A stretch of DNA of 64,000 nt, taken from assembly GCA_036824045.1 (NCBI GenBank), contig DAITAZ010000015.1, positions 1 to 64,000 of the forward strand. Direction: 5' to 3'. How positions within the stretch are numbered: the first letter of the stretch is position 1; each line of letters opens with the position of its first letter. The DNA is from DAITAZ01 sp036824045 (lineage in GTDB: Bacteria > Pseudomonadota > Gammaproteobacteria > Burkholderiales > Rhodocyclaceae). A program made the translations under genes and the position numbers. Below, piece by piece: positions 52,178 to 60,726 of the stretch. The notes beneath the pieces are model-generated. The model searched no databases, was not told the origin of the DNA, and saw nothing but the letters and a program-made list of their open reading frames with translations.

Positions 52178-53737
52178 TCAGAGGATGTGGTTTACCGCGT
52201 CGCCACTGACGCACGCAAACTCGTCACGGGATGGGGCCGATGGGGTGGGCACACGCATGGTTAGCAGCGTGCCACCACCCGCCCGTGCTCGGATTTCGAA
52301 CACTCCGGAAAGCCCATTGATGCGCTCACGCATCCCTCGGAGCCCGAAGGATTTGGGTTTCGACAAGTCCTCTGCCCCCAATCCCACGCCGTTATCACCA
52401 ATCTCCATCACAATCGCTCCGTCTTCCAGCGTGAGGCAGACCTCCACGAGGGTGGCGCGAGCGTGCTTGCTGATATTGGTGAGTGCTTCTTGAAAAACGC
52501 GGAAGAAGCTGATGGCCGCATCTTCCGGGAGGTTGAAGTCTGATTCGGACGCGGTAACGTGGCACGTGATGCCGGTGCGCTGAGCGAAATCTTCCCCCTG
52601 GCTCTCAATTGCGGCGACAAGACCGAAGTCTTTGAGAATCCCTGGCCGCAATTCCCTCGCCACGCGCCCGACGGTGGCAATGGCGTCGTCGATAAGCTTG
52701 CCGATCGAGTTTACCCTATTTGCCATGTCTGCCGGATTCCAGGCAGGAAACTGGTCGTTCCCGACCACCCTGGTTTTTGACGCGAGCAGCGCGGCTTCGA
52801 TCTTGATCGCGACGAGGTTGCCGCCCAGTTCATCGTGAATATCCCGGGCGATGCGCTCCCGCTCTTCTTCCTTCGCGCGCTGCAAGTGGGAGGAAAGCTC
52901 GGCAAGCTGAGCGCGCGACTGTCTCAGTTCCTGCTGCGCGACCTTGCTCTGGGTGATATTGGCGACGATGCCCTCCCACACCAGTCGGCCATCGCCCAGG
53001 CGGCGAGGCGAGGCGCGCAGGTTTACCCACTTGATATCTTCGTCCGGCAGGACGATGCGTCCTTCCCAATTGACCGTGGCAAAGGTCTCCGCTGAAGTCG
53101 CTACTCCGGCATCGAAGGCGGGCAGGTCATTCGATACGATCATGGCCCGGAAGCGTCCGGGGAAGGCGATCAGCTCTTCAGGCGTCAGAGCGAGTACGGG
53201 GTTTGCCCCTTCGCTCACATACAGGAAATCGAGTTCGCCATTGGCGCGTCGCGCCATCTGGAAAACCATGCCAGGGATATTGGAGGTCAGGGCCCTGAAA
53301 CGCGCTTCGCTCTCCCGCACGGCTTCAATCGCCGCCCGGCGTTCTGCCCGGTTGCGCGCTTCACGCAGTTCCCGCTCCACTGCCGGAATCAGGCGCTCGA
53401 GCCTTTCTTTGCTCAGATAGTCGCTGGCGCCCGCACGCATTGCGGCGATGGCCGTGTCTTCCTCAATCACCCCGGAAACGATGATGAAGGGCAAATCCAA
53501 ACCGAGGCCCTGCATCAGTTTCAAGGCCGCCAGGGCACTGAAGCCCGGCATGCTGTGGTCGCACAGGATCAGATCCCAGCATTCCTGATTCAGCGCTTCG
53601 GTCATGTCCTTGGCGCAATCCACTCGGCGATACGTGAGATCGTATCCGGCCACGCGGAAGTGGCGGGCCAGGAGCAGGGCGTCGTCTTCCCAGTCTTCAA
53701 TGACCAGAACACGAATGGCTTTGGGAGTGGAATCCAT
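52178..53737 (-). CDS. Receiver-PAS histidine kinase (NarX-like HisKA_3)
   Basis: A 519-residue soluble sensor kinase. N-terminal receiver (about 8-125; VLVIEDWEDDALLLARHF, phospho-acceptor Asp60 in LCDHSMPGFSAL), PAS domain (about 160-270), HisKA_3 dimerisation domain (RIARDIHDELGGNLVAIKIE with the phospho-His near residue 300), and a HATPase domain (FGLRGMRERINGLSGVFEIRARAGGGTLLTMRVP). No membrane segment, so the signal is cytoplasmic or comes from another kinase through the receiver. ATG 53737 is chosen; the frame extends to a GTG 27 bases upstream. Confidence 0.88.
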   Translation of the reverse strand: MDSTPKAIRVLVIEDWEDDALLLARHFRVAGYDLTYRRVDCAKDMTEALNQECWDLILCDHSMPGFSALAALKLMQGLGLDLPFIIVSGVIEEDTAIAAMRAGASDYLSKERLERLIPAVERELREARNRAERRAAIEAVRESEARFRALTSNIPGMVFQMARRANGELDFLYVSEGANPVLALTPEELIAFPGRFRAMIVSNDLPAFDAGVATSAETFATVNWEGRIVLPDEDIKWVNLRASPRRLGDGRLVWEGIVANITQSKVAQQELRQSRAQLAELSSHLQRAKEEERERIARDIHDELGGNLVAIKIEAALLASKTRVVGNDQFPAWNPADMANRVNSIGKLIDDAIATVGRVARELRPGILKDFGLVAAIESQGEDFAQRTGITCHVTASESDFNLPEDAAISFFRVFQEALTNISKHARATLVEVCLTLEDGAIVMEIGDNGVGLGAEDLSKPKSFGLRGMRERINGLSGVFEIRARAGGGTLLTMRVPTPSAPSRDEFACVSGDAVNHIL

Positions 53738-54037
53738 CGAACGGGCTAAGTAGTGGGGTGACACCGCTACGGGAAACTGGTGTCTTGCAAGGGGGAAGAT
53801 AGCTTTTTAGGCGCTGCCGCCCGAATGAATTATTTCACGACTATTTCCTGCTTGGCACACATGTTTGTGTTTGCTTGCTCACGATGGAGGTGCTTTCGGT
53901 AATGCATGGCCGAGGACGGGCGTGAAGTCCAACCTTGGAGTCCATTGTCTCCCGAAACTTAGCGCAGGGGAGGCGGGGGGCATTTGTCAGGATGGCGTAG
54001 AATACGGCCCTTTTTCTCGGCCTATCTTTGCTTTCCC
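53738..54037. other. 300-bp divergent intergenic region, kinase / gltX
   Basis: No gene. It contains the likely gltX -10 region near 53998 and an AT-richer stretch (53800-53900). An inverted repeat (cacaca 53856 region / tgtttgtg) surrounds a TTGGCAC that only half-matches a sigma-54 site. Confidence 0.4.
53998..54003 (+). promoter_or_regulatory. Possible -10 box of gltX
   Basis: TAGAAT (53998-54003) followed by ACGGCCCTTTTT lies 35 bases before the gltX ATG. The same TAGAAT plus GCCCTTTTT layout precedes aroG at 18795. Confidence 0.45.
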
Positions 54038-55435
54038 ATGAGCCAGACCGTTCGCACCCGCTTTGCTCCTAGTCCTACCGGTTATCTTCATATCGGCGGG
54101 GCCAGAACCGCACTTTTTTCCTGGGCATTTGCGCGCCACCACAAGGGAGTGTTCGTGTTGCGCATCGAGGATACCGACCTTGAGCGCTCTACTCCTGAAG
54201 CCGTGGCAGCCATTCATGCCGGGATGCAATGGCTGGGGTTGGGGCACGATGAAGGACCGTTCTATCAAACCCAACGCATGGATCGGTACCGGGAGGTGAT
54301 TGCGCAGATGCTCGCTGCCGGGCAAGCGTACCGGTGCTACTGCACGCGGGAAGAACTCGAGGCCATGCGAGAACGTCAGCGGAGCGCAGGGGAGAAACCT
54401 CGTTACGATGGCAGCTGGCGTCCTGAGCCGGGGAAAGTGTTGCCTCAGCCGCCAGCGGAGGCGCCCTTCGTGATTCGCTTCCGTAATCCGACCGAAGGTT
54501 CAGTGGAATGGAATGATCTTGTAAAAGGTCCGATTTCCATCAGCAATCAAGAACTTGACGATCTGATCATCGCCCGGACGGACGGATCTCCAACCTACAA
54601 TTTCTGTGTAGTGGTGGACGATTGGGACATGAAAATCACCCATGTGATCAGGGGTGATGACCACGTCAACAACACGCCTCGGCAGATCAACATCTTGCGT
54701 GCCTTGGGCGCGACGTTGCCCAATTATGGTCACGTGCCCATGATCCTTGGGGCGGATGGCGAAAAGCTGTCCAAGCGGCACGGCGCCGTGAGCGTTACCC
54801 AGTACGACGAGGATGGGTACTTGCCCGAGGCGATGCTCAATTTCCTGGCACGTCTGGGATGGTCCCACGGGAACGACGAAGTGTTTGATATGGAGCAGTT
54901 CGTCAGTTGGTTTGATCTGGAGCACATCAGCCGATCGGCGGCCCAGTTCAATCCGGAGAAACTGCTGTGGATTAATCAGCAATACTTGAAAACGGCCGAC
55001 AATGTTCGGCTGGCAGGAGAAGTGAGGCGCCGATTGGAACGGCAAGGCGTGCATACAGGGGATGGCCCTGCGCTTGACTCCGTCGTGGCGTTGTACAAGG
55101 AAAGGGTGGCGACGCTGAACGAGTTGGCTGATGCAATCAAGCCTTTTTATCATCATCCCCAACCGGCACCGGAGTTGGTATCCACACACATCAATGACAA
55201 ATCGGTGCCTGCGCTCGCGGGCCTTTGCGGCCGGCTGCAGTCGTGCGAGTGGAGTCCAGCTGCGATCAATCAGTCGCTAAAAGATACCGTGGCGGAGCAT
55301 GGATTGAAATTCCCCCAGTTGGCGATTCCATTGCGAGTGGTACTGACGGGGCAAACGCAGACGCCCTCCATTGATGCGGTAGTCGCGGTAATGGACCGTG
55401 AAGAAGTGCTGCGACGCATTTCGATCTATCTCTAG
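54038..55435 (+). CDS. gltX: Glutamyl-tRNA synthetase
   Basis: 465 residues, normal length. Class I synthetase motifs: RFAPSPTGYLHIGGARTALFSW (HIGH-type site) and GEKLSKRHGAVSV (KMSKS-type site). It charges tRNA-Glu. ATG 54038 begins the conserved start (MSQTVRTRFAPSPTG); the frame's upstream part is not conserved. The local composition is less GC-rich than upstream. A phosphodiesterase-like gene follows 9 bp downstream and may be cotranscribed. Confidence 0.96.
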   Translation: MSQTVRTRFAPSPTGYLHIGGARTALFSWAFARHHKGVFVLRIEDTDLERSTPEAVAAIHAGMQWLGLGHDEGPFYQTQRMDRYREVIAQMLAAGQAYRCYCTREELEAMRERQRSAGEKPRYDGSWRPEPGKVLPQPPAEAPFVIRFRNPTEGSVEWNDLVKGPISISNQELDDLIIARTDGSPTYNFCVVVDDWDMKITHVIRGDDHVNNTPRQINILRALGATLPNYGHVPMILGADGEKLSKRHGAVSVTQYDEDGYLPEAMLNFLARLGWSHGNDEVFDMEQFVSWFDLEHISRSAAQFNPEKLLWINQQYLKTADNVRLAGEVRRRLERQGVHTGDGPALDSVVALYKERVATLNELADAIKPFYHHPQPAPELVSTHINDKSVPALAGLCGRLQSCEWSPAAINQSLKDTVAEHGLKFPQLAIPLRVVLTGQTQTPSIDAVVAVMDREEVLRRISIYL

Positions 55436-55444
55436 CGGGGCGGA

Positions 55445-56617
55445 ATGACAGCCATGGGCCAACGAATGTTGCCTGACTATGCAGGAGGCAGCATCGTCAA
55501 CCTCATGGCTTCTCTGGCGCAAGCCTGTGGCTATTCGATCTCGGGCTATCCGCCAACGCCTCTGCTTGCGAGCCTGGGTCTGGCCAACAGCAACAACATT
55601 GTGCTGATTGTGCTCGATGGGATGGGGGATGATTATCTGCAGCGTCATCCCCGCAGTTTCCTTGCGCGACACCTTATTGGTACGCTGACTTCTGTTTTCC
55701 CATCGACCACAGCTGCGGCGATCACCACCTTTTTCACGGGTGTGGCGCCTGCCCAGCATGGTGCTACAGGCTGGCATTCATATTTCTCAGAGCTTGATTG
55801 TGTCTTCACACCCTTGCCGGGCCGCAGACGCGACGGCCTCAGGCTGTCTTCCACCCTGCGGAAAGACATACCGGCCCGGCTTTTCGGGGCTGACCGCCTG
55901 TATGGACATCTTGCGCGCAAAGTCCAAGTGCTTGCGCCCCTTGAGATCTGTGACTCTGCGTTCAACCGATATTTCTGCGAAGGGGCAGAGGTCTTTGGCT
56001 ATCGGTCACTCGTTGAGTTTGTGGCAATGCTCGAGTCGTTGTCCGGCACCCATCGCGAGCCAAAGTTCATCTATGCCTACTATCCTGACCACGATTTACT
56101 CTGCCACCAGTATGGTGTGGAAAGCCGAGTCGTTGCTCATCACTTTGATCTTCTCAACAGACTGTTTGCTCGGTTTTCGAGTGCTCTGCACAACACGTCA
56201 GTCATTTGCACAGCCGACCATGGCATGATCGATAACCCGCCTGGCCATGTCGTCGATCTGGCACACATGCCGGAGATTGCAAATTGCTTGACCCAACCTC
56301 TTTGTGGGGAGCCGCGGGCGGCATATTGTTACGTCAAGGAGGAAATGATCGATCGCTTCCCTGAGCTGGCAACAGAACAACTTGGGTGCTGTGCAACATG
56401 CCTGCCGTCCTCTATCGTCTTGGACAATGGCTGGTACGGGGTCCCGCCGTTCAGTTTGCGGACACGGGAGCGCATCGGAGATTATGTACTGCTCATGGAA
56501 GATGATTGGACGATAAAGGACTGGCTACCTGGCGAAGCGCGATACCGCCAAAGAGCAGTGCACGGAGGCGTTTCCTCTGAGGAAATGCTGGTGCCATTGA
56601 TTCTGTTGCACACGTGA
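55445..56617 (+). CDS. Alkaline phosphatase / nucleotide pyrophosphatase superfamily protein
   Basis: A 390-residue protein of the type I phosphodiesterase group. Metal-site motifs visible: IVLDGMGDDYL (first Asp), SVFPSTTAAAITTFFTGVAPAQHG (nucleophile Thr), YYPDHDLLCHQYG (Asp/His) and CTADHGMI (Asp-His). No signal peptide is evident, which is unusual for secreted members, so it may act in the cytoplasm. Substrate unknown. It directly follows gltX. Two Cys-rich spots occur near the C-terminus (LGCCATC). The region is moderately low in GC. Confidence 0.8.
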   Translation: MTAMGQRMLPDYAGGSIVNLMASLAQACGYSISGYPPTPLLASLGLANSNNIVLIVLDGMGDDYLQRHPRSFLARHLIGTLTSVFPSTTAAAITTFFTGVAPAQHGATGWHSYFSELDCVFTPLPGRRRDGLRLSSTLRKDIPARLFGADRLYGHLARKVQVLAPLEICDSAFNRYFCEGAEVFGYRSLVEFVAMLESLSGTHREPKFIYAYYPDHDLLCHQYGVESRVVAHHFDLLNRLFARFSSALHNTSVICTADHGMIDNPPGHVVDLAHMPEIANCLTQPLCGEPRAAYCYVKEEMIDRFPELATEQLGCCATCLPSSIVLDNGWYGVPPFSLRTRERIGDYVLLMEDDWTIKDWLPGEARYRQRAVHGGVSSEEMLVPLILLHT

Positions 56618-56686
56618 CTGCATTCAGCTGCTTAAACCCCGTGTGTGCTAGACTTCTTTACTGAACAAGTATCAGATGTCCATGAC

Positions 56687-56775
56687 GCCCGAGTGGTGAA
56701 ATTGGTAGACACAGCGGACTTAAAATCCGCCGAACCTCACGGTTCTTACCGGTTCGATTCCGGTCTCGGGCACCA
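56687..56775 (+). tRNA. tRNA-Leu (UAA anticodon)
   Basis: An 89-base gene with encoded CCA (56773-56775). The acceptor pair gcccgag (56687-56693) and ctcgggc (56765-56771) matches, the anticodon stem-loop gcgga-cttaaaa-tccgc carries TAA, and a long variable arm and T-arm GGTTCGATTCC follow. Size and variable arm fit tRNA-Leu. Confidence 0.96.
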
Positions 56776-56819
56776 TTCGTTATAAAAGCTTTATGCTCCG
56801 GAGAAGGCTTCAAGATTGA

Positions 56820-57548
56820 TTATCTTTGCTCCATGGTTCTGATAGTTTGTGGCTTTCCTGTACGAACGACATAATTCACTGCAGTGTCCCTGCCTAAAGA
56901 ATACAGCCCAGTAAAAGGGTTGTAAGTCATTCCAACAATATCTTCAAATACCAATTGAGATTCGCGGCACCATCTTGAAAGCTCAGATGGCTTGATAAAT
57001 CGCGAGTACTCGTGAGTGCCTTTGGGCAAAAGACTCAGCAGGTATTCAGCACCGAGAATTGCCATGAGATATGCTTTGGGATTCCGGTTTATTGTGGAAA
57101 AAAATACTTTCCCGCCGGGACGAACTAGCTTGCTGCAAGCAGCAACCACACTAGCGGGATCGGGGACATGCTCCAGCATTTCCATGCAGGTGACGATGTC
57201 AAAGCTCTCCGGTTGCAGTTCCGCAAGCTCTTCTACAGCGATCTGGCGGTAGGAAACTGTTTGACCGCTTTCAAACAAGTGTAGCTGGGCTACTCCGAGC
57301 GCTTTTGGAGACAAGTCAATCCCGGTGACTTTTGCCCCTCTGGCGGCCATGCTCTCAGAGAGTATCCCTCCGCCACATCCCACATCCAGGACGCGCTTTC
57401 CGCTAAGTCCGGCCGATTGGTCAATGTAGGTCAAGCGTAGCGGATTTATTTCGTGTAGCGGTTTGAATTCGGAGTTGGGATCCCACCAGCGGTGGGCAAG
57501 TTGACCGAATTTTTCCAGCTCAACTGGATCAGCATTCATTTGAGCCAT
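56820..57548 (-). CDS. ubiG: Ubiquinone methyltransferase UbiG
   Basis: 242 residues. The SAM-binding motif KRVLDVGCGGGILSESMA is clear, and the FKPLHEINPLRLTYID and KPSELSRWCRES blocks are typical of UbiG, which performs both O-methylations in ubiquinone synthesis. The base composition is clearly poorer in GC than the flanking window, the lowest of any gene here. ATG 57548 begins the MAQMNADPVELEKFGQLAHRWWDP start. It is the last gene of a minus-strand row downstream of an OmpA paralog. Confidence 0.92.
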   Translation of the reverse strand: MAQMNADPVELEKFGQLAHRWWDPNSEFKPLHEINPLRLTYIDQSAGLSGKRVLDVGCGGGILSESMAARGAKVTGIDLSPKALGVAQLHLFESGQTVSYRQIAVEELAELQPESFDIVTCMEMLEHVPDPASVVAACSKLVRPGGKVFFSTINRNPKAYLMAILGAEYLLSLLPKGTHEYSRFIKPSELSRWCRESQLVFEDIVGMTYNPFTGLYSLGRDTAVNYVVRTGKPQTIRTMEQR

Positions 57549-57616
57549 TGCTCCTAGAGGCAGAACTGTTAGCTATAAAAGACTACACGCTTGCAGAGGA
57601 GTTCTATTCCGTGTTG

Positions 57617-57648
57617 GCAAAAAAAAACCCTGCCTGACGGCAGGGTTT
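57617..57648 (-). terminator. Terminator after first OmpA paralog
   Basis: A 10-bp stem (aaaccctgcc 57625-57634 with ggcagggttt 57639-57648) and a 4-base loop. On the minus strand it is followed by a run of T residues (the A run at 57619-57627), just past the OmpA-type gene. Confidence 0.85.
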
Positions 57649-57664
57649 CCGATACCAGCAACAA

Positions 57665-58333
57665 TTACTTGGTGGTGCCGATCACTTCAACCTCGACGCG
57701 ACGGTCGGGTTGCAAGCATTCCACCAGCTTCTTGTTCTTGCCGTTGTCTTTGCCCAGCTTGTTGCACTTATCGCCGGTCACCGGTTGCTTTTCGCCTTTG
57801 CCCTCGGTGTACACGCGATTGGCCTCTACGCCCTTGCTGACGAGGTATTGCTTGACGGCAGCAGCACGTTTCTCGGACAGCGCCTGGTTGTACTTGTCGG
57901 AGCCGATGCGGTCAGCGTGACCAACAGCCAGGATCACCTCGAGGGAAATGCCGCCAACCTTGGCCGCCAATTCATCCAGCTTCGCCTTGCCTTCGGAACG
58001 CAGGACAGCCTTGTCGAAGTCGAACAGGGCGTCGGCGGCGAGAGTAACTTTCTGGGTTACCGGAGCGGGGGCTGCGGCAACAGGGGCGGCAGGCTTGGGT
58101 GCCTCAGGTTTCTTCACCAGATCGGGGTCGCACTCCGCAATCGCCATGGCGGGAGTCCAGTACCCGGCTCTCCAGCACAGGCCAGTGCTGTTCTTCCAGA
58201 CCAGGGCTTTGGACGAATCAACCCAGTAGCCGCCTTTGTCGGCCGCGTCCTGAGCGTGTGCAGCGGTGCTGAAGAGGCCCAGCGAAGCCACTGCGGCAGC
58301 CAGAATCAGGGGGGCTTTGAATTGTTTGCTCAT
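57665..58333 (-). CDS. OmpA-family outer-membrane protein, paralog 1
   Basis: A 222-residue exported protein. Signal peptide (LILAAAVASLGLFSTAAHA, cut near Ala27), a short Trp-rich block (about 35-70) shared with the second paralog, a Pro/Ala linker, and an OmpA-like peptidoglycan-binding domain (LFDFDKAVLRSEGKAKLDELA, VGHADRIGSDKYNQALSEKRA, about 100-215). There is no beta-barrel of OmpA size, so it is a peptidoglycan-tethered or lipid-associated relative. ATG start; a terminator follows. Confidence 0.85.
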   Translation of the reverse strand: MSKQFKAPLILAAAVASLGLFSTAAHAQDAADKGGYWVDSSKALVWKNSTGLCWRAGYWTPAMAIAECDPDLVKKPEAPKPAAPVAAAPAPVTQKVTLAADALFDFDKAVLRSEGKAKLDELAAKVGGISLEVILAVGHADRIGSDKYNQALSEKRAAAVKQYLVSKGVEANRVYTEGKGEKQPVTGDKCNKLGKDNGKNKKLVECLQPDRRVEVEVIGTTK

Positions 58334-58433
58334 ATTCTCCTCACTGGAAGAGTTTCTAATCGATAACCGGCACTATCATCCTGCTATTCGTACAGGATGT
58401 GCTAATTGATACAGCGCTAAGCGCGATGCCAAT

Positions 58434-59750
58434 TCAGGCGCTCAATTGATTTTCCCATAGGTCGATCCGCTGGCGCAATTCGCTGTTGTTTATTTGCAAC
58501 AGGCGTTGGTTCTTGACTTTCAGGCAGCCGTTTACCCAGACGTGGCTGACATCGTTGCGGCCAGCAACGTAGACAAGGTGAGAAACCGGATTGAAGCAAG
58601 GGCGTAGGAGAGGATCCGATAGTGCGATGGCGCACAAATCCGCAGCTTTGCCGCAGGCGATGGACCCAATGTGCTGGTCCAAACCGAGTGCTTTTGCGCC
58701 GTTCAGTGTCGCCATGCGCAGCACAGCGTGCGCGTCCAGCAATGTCGCGTCGTTCGCAGCGCCTTTGGCGAGCAGTGCGGCGTGCCGCATTTCTTGGAGC
58801 ATATCCAGTCTGTTGTTGCTCGCGGCACCGTCTGTGCCTAAGCCAACGCAGATGTTCGCAGACTGCAAAGATGTGACAGGTGCGACACCGCTGGCGAGCT
58901 TGAGATTGGATGTAGGGCAGTGCGCAATGCTGCAATTGTGGCGGGCCAGGTTTGCGACGTCCTCGGTGTCTAAATGTACCGCGTGTACGCCGATGAAATT
59001 CGGACCCAGCACGCCAAGCTGACTCAAGCGCTGGAGGGGGCGCATTCCATGACGCTCGATACTTTCCGCGATTTCCGAAGATGTCTCGTGTATATGGGTG
59101 TGAATGGGTACTTCAAGTTGATCTGCGAGGGTCAATACCCGGAGGAATGTGGCGTCGCTGATCGTGTAAGGGGCATGAGGCGCAATGCAAAAGCTGACCA
59201 GGGGATGGTCTCGCCAGACGTCGCGAACCGACATGCCTCGTGCGAGGTAGCTCTCCGCATCTGGGGCGTAGGGACTGGGAAATTCAATGACAATGAGCCC
59301 AATGGCCGCCCGGATGCCAACCTCGTCAGCAATCTCGGCCGCTGCGCCGGGGAAGAAGTACATGTCGTTGAAACAGGTGATTCCGCCGCGTAGCATTTCC
59401 GCTGCTGCGAGTAATGTCCCGTCCCGTACAAAGGCATGCGAGACAAACTTGCTTTCCCTTGGCCATATCGCTTTGGTGAGCCAATCCATCAAGGGCAAAT
59501 CATCCGCTATCCCGCGCATCAGGCTCATCGCCGCGTGGGTGTGGAGGTTAACAAGGCCAGGAATGAGGACGTGATCTGTTAGCTCGACGCGCTGCGCTCC
59601 GGAGTATCGTTGGCGGATATCCGCGATAGGGCCAAGAGCTTGAATTCGCCCGTTGCGTATGCCTACCGCGTGGTGTTCCAGGACGATATTCTCGGGTTGC
59701 ACCGGAATGATCCATCGGCACTCGATGACCGTGTCCATGTGTTCAGGCAT
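58434..59750 (-). CDS. mtaD: TRZ/ATZ-type amidohydrolase (MtaD-like deaminase)
   Basis: A 438-residue amidohydrolase. Metal and catalytic motifs: GLVNLHTHAAMSLMRG, APHAPYTISDAT, HIHETSSEI, GVHAVHLD and LGTDGAASNNRLDMLQE. The pattern fits 5-methylthioadenosine / S-adenosylhomocysteine deaminases, which convert those purines to inosine forms, though other TRZ/ATZ substrates are possible. Start ATG 59750. It lies between the two OmpA paralogs, upstream of paralog 1. Confidence 0.82.
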   Translation of the reverse strand: MPEHMDTVIECRWIIPVQPENIVLEHHAVGIRNGRIQALGPIADIRQRYSGAQRVELTDHVLIPGLVNLHTHAAMSLMRGIADDLPLMDWLTKAIWPRESKFVSHAFVRDGTLLAAAEMLRGGITCFNDMYFFPGAAAEIADEVGIRAAIGLIVIEFPSPYAPDAESYLARGMSVRDVWRDHPLVSFCIAPHAPYTISDATFLRVLTLADQLEVPIHTHIHETSSEIAESIERHGMRPLQRLSQLGVLGPNFIGVHAVHLDTEDVANLARHNCSIAHCPTSNLKLASGVAPVTSLQSANICVGLGTDGAASNNRLDMLQEMRHAALLAKGAANDATLLDAHAVLRMATLNGAKALGLDQHIGSIACGKAADLCAIALSDPLLRPCFNPVSHLVYVAGRNDVSHVWVNGCLKVKNQRLLQINNSELRQRIDLWENQLSA

Positions 59751-59778
59751 TGGGGCTCCCCCGACAAAAACTCAAGGC

Positions 59779-59806
59779 AAAAAAAATCCCCGCCATGGCG
59801 GGGATT
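59779..59806 (-). terminator. Terminator after second OmpA paralog
   Basis: A near-perfect palindrome (aatccccgcc 59785-59794 with ggcggggatt 59797-59806) followed on the minus strand by an eight-base T run. It lies in the short gap between paralog 2 and the amidohydrolase, and is built like the terminator of paralog 1. Confidence 0.82.
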
Positions 59807-59821
59807 CCTTTGTGGCCGGAA

Positions 59822-60478
59822 TTACTTGCCAGCACCCTTTACTTCCACCGTCACACGGCGGTTGGGTTCCAGGCAAGAAATCAGCTTCTTGCGCGGGAGC
59901 TTGTCGTCGCACTTGACTTCCGGCAGGGGCTGGGTTTTGCCGTAGCCATAGGTCTCGATCTGCTCCGCCTTGATGCCCTTGGTGACCAGATAGGCTTTGA
60001 CGGCTTCAGCACGTTTTTCGGACAGCTTCTGGTTGTACTGAGCAGAGCCAATACGGTCGGTATGGCCCGACACAATCACGGTCTGGACGGTGCCGAACTG
60101 GGCGAGCTTGGACACCACCTCGGCGTCGATCACGTCTTTGGCGCCAGGCTTGAGCACTGCCTTGTTGAAGTCAAAAAGGCTCTTGGCGGCAATGGTGATG
60201 GGCTTGGGTGCCGGAGCGGGCACGGGTGCGGGGGCAGGGGCTGCCGCTACAGGTGCCGGAGCAGGCTTGGGAAGCAGGTCCGCGTCGCATTCGGCATTCG
60301 CCATGGCCGGGGTCCAATATCCCGCACGCCAGCACAGACCCGTGCTGTTTTTCCATACGAGAGACTTGGAAGAGTCAACCCAGTACCCGCTGTTGTCGGC
60401 TTGGGCGAAAGCAGCAGTAGCAGAAATGGACAAAGTGACTGCGAGCGCCAGCTTACTCGCGGTAGTACGGATATTCAC
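59822..60478 (-). CDS. OmpA-family outer-membrane protein, paralog 2
   Basis: A 218-residue protein with the same layout as the paralog at 57665: signal peptide (ALAVTLSISATAAFA), the shared block (GYWVDSSKSLVWKNSTGL, CWRAGYWTPAM), a Pro/Ala linker, and an OmpA-like domain (LFDFNKAVLKPGAKDVIDAEV, VSGHTDRIGSAQYNQKLSEKRA). The start is GTG 60478 after GGAGG. It lies divergent from gyrA with about 250 bp between. Confidence 0.85.
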   Translation of the reverse strand: MNIRTTASKLALAVTLSISATAAFAQADNSGYWVDSSKSLVWKNSTGLCWRAGYWTPAMANAECDADLLPKPAPAPVAAAPAPAPVPAPAPKPITIAAKSLFDFNKAVLKPGAKDVIDAEVVSKLAQFGTVQTVIVSGHTDRIGSAQYNQKLSEKRAEAVKAYLVTKGIKAEQIETYGYGKTQPLPEVKCDDKLPRKKLISCLEPNRRVTVEVKGAGK

Positions 60479-60617
60479 GCGTATTCCTCCACTGAACGGA
60501 CTTGAGATTTTAGGTGTCGTGCCTGAGTGGCCAACACGCCTTGTCGCCTGATTAGATCACAAAGAAAAATGTGCGACAACGTAAATAACGGCATTGGCGG
60601 GGCTTATAAAGGCGATT

Positions 60618-60633
60618 GGGGGACGTTACCCCC
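60618..60633 (+). other. Small hairpin in the gyrA upstream region
   Basis: ggggg (60618-60622) and ccccc (60629-60633) enclose a 6-base loop and are followed by tcttt. It lies about 95 bp before gyrA with no plus-strand gene before it, so it might be a leader element or chance. Confidence 0.25.
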
Positions 60634-60726
60634 TCTTTGGTCGGGCAGCAGTGCTTGTCGCATGTTAACATTAAAACTTTTGCTGGATATCTGCGTCCGG
60701 CGTCGTTTCCCTCCTGGTAGTAACCA

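Noticed and set aside
53851..53868. TTGGCAC-N5-TTTGT as a second sigma-54 site
   Set aside because: The -12 half lacks the essential GC doublet, and the position favours no clear gene start.
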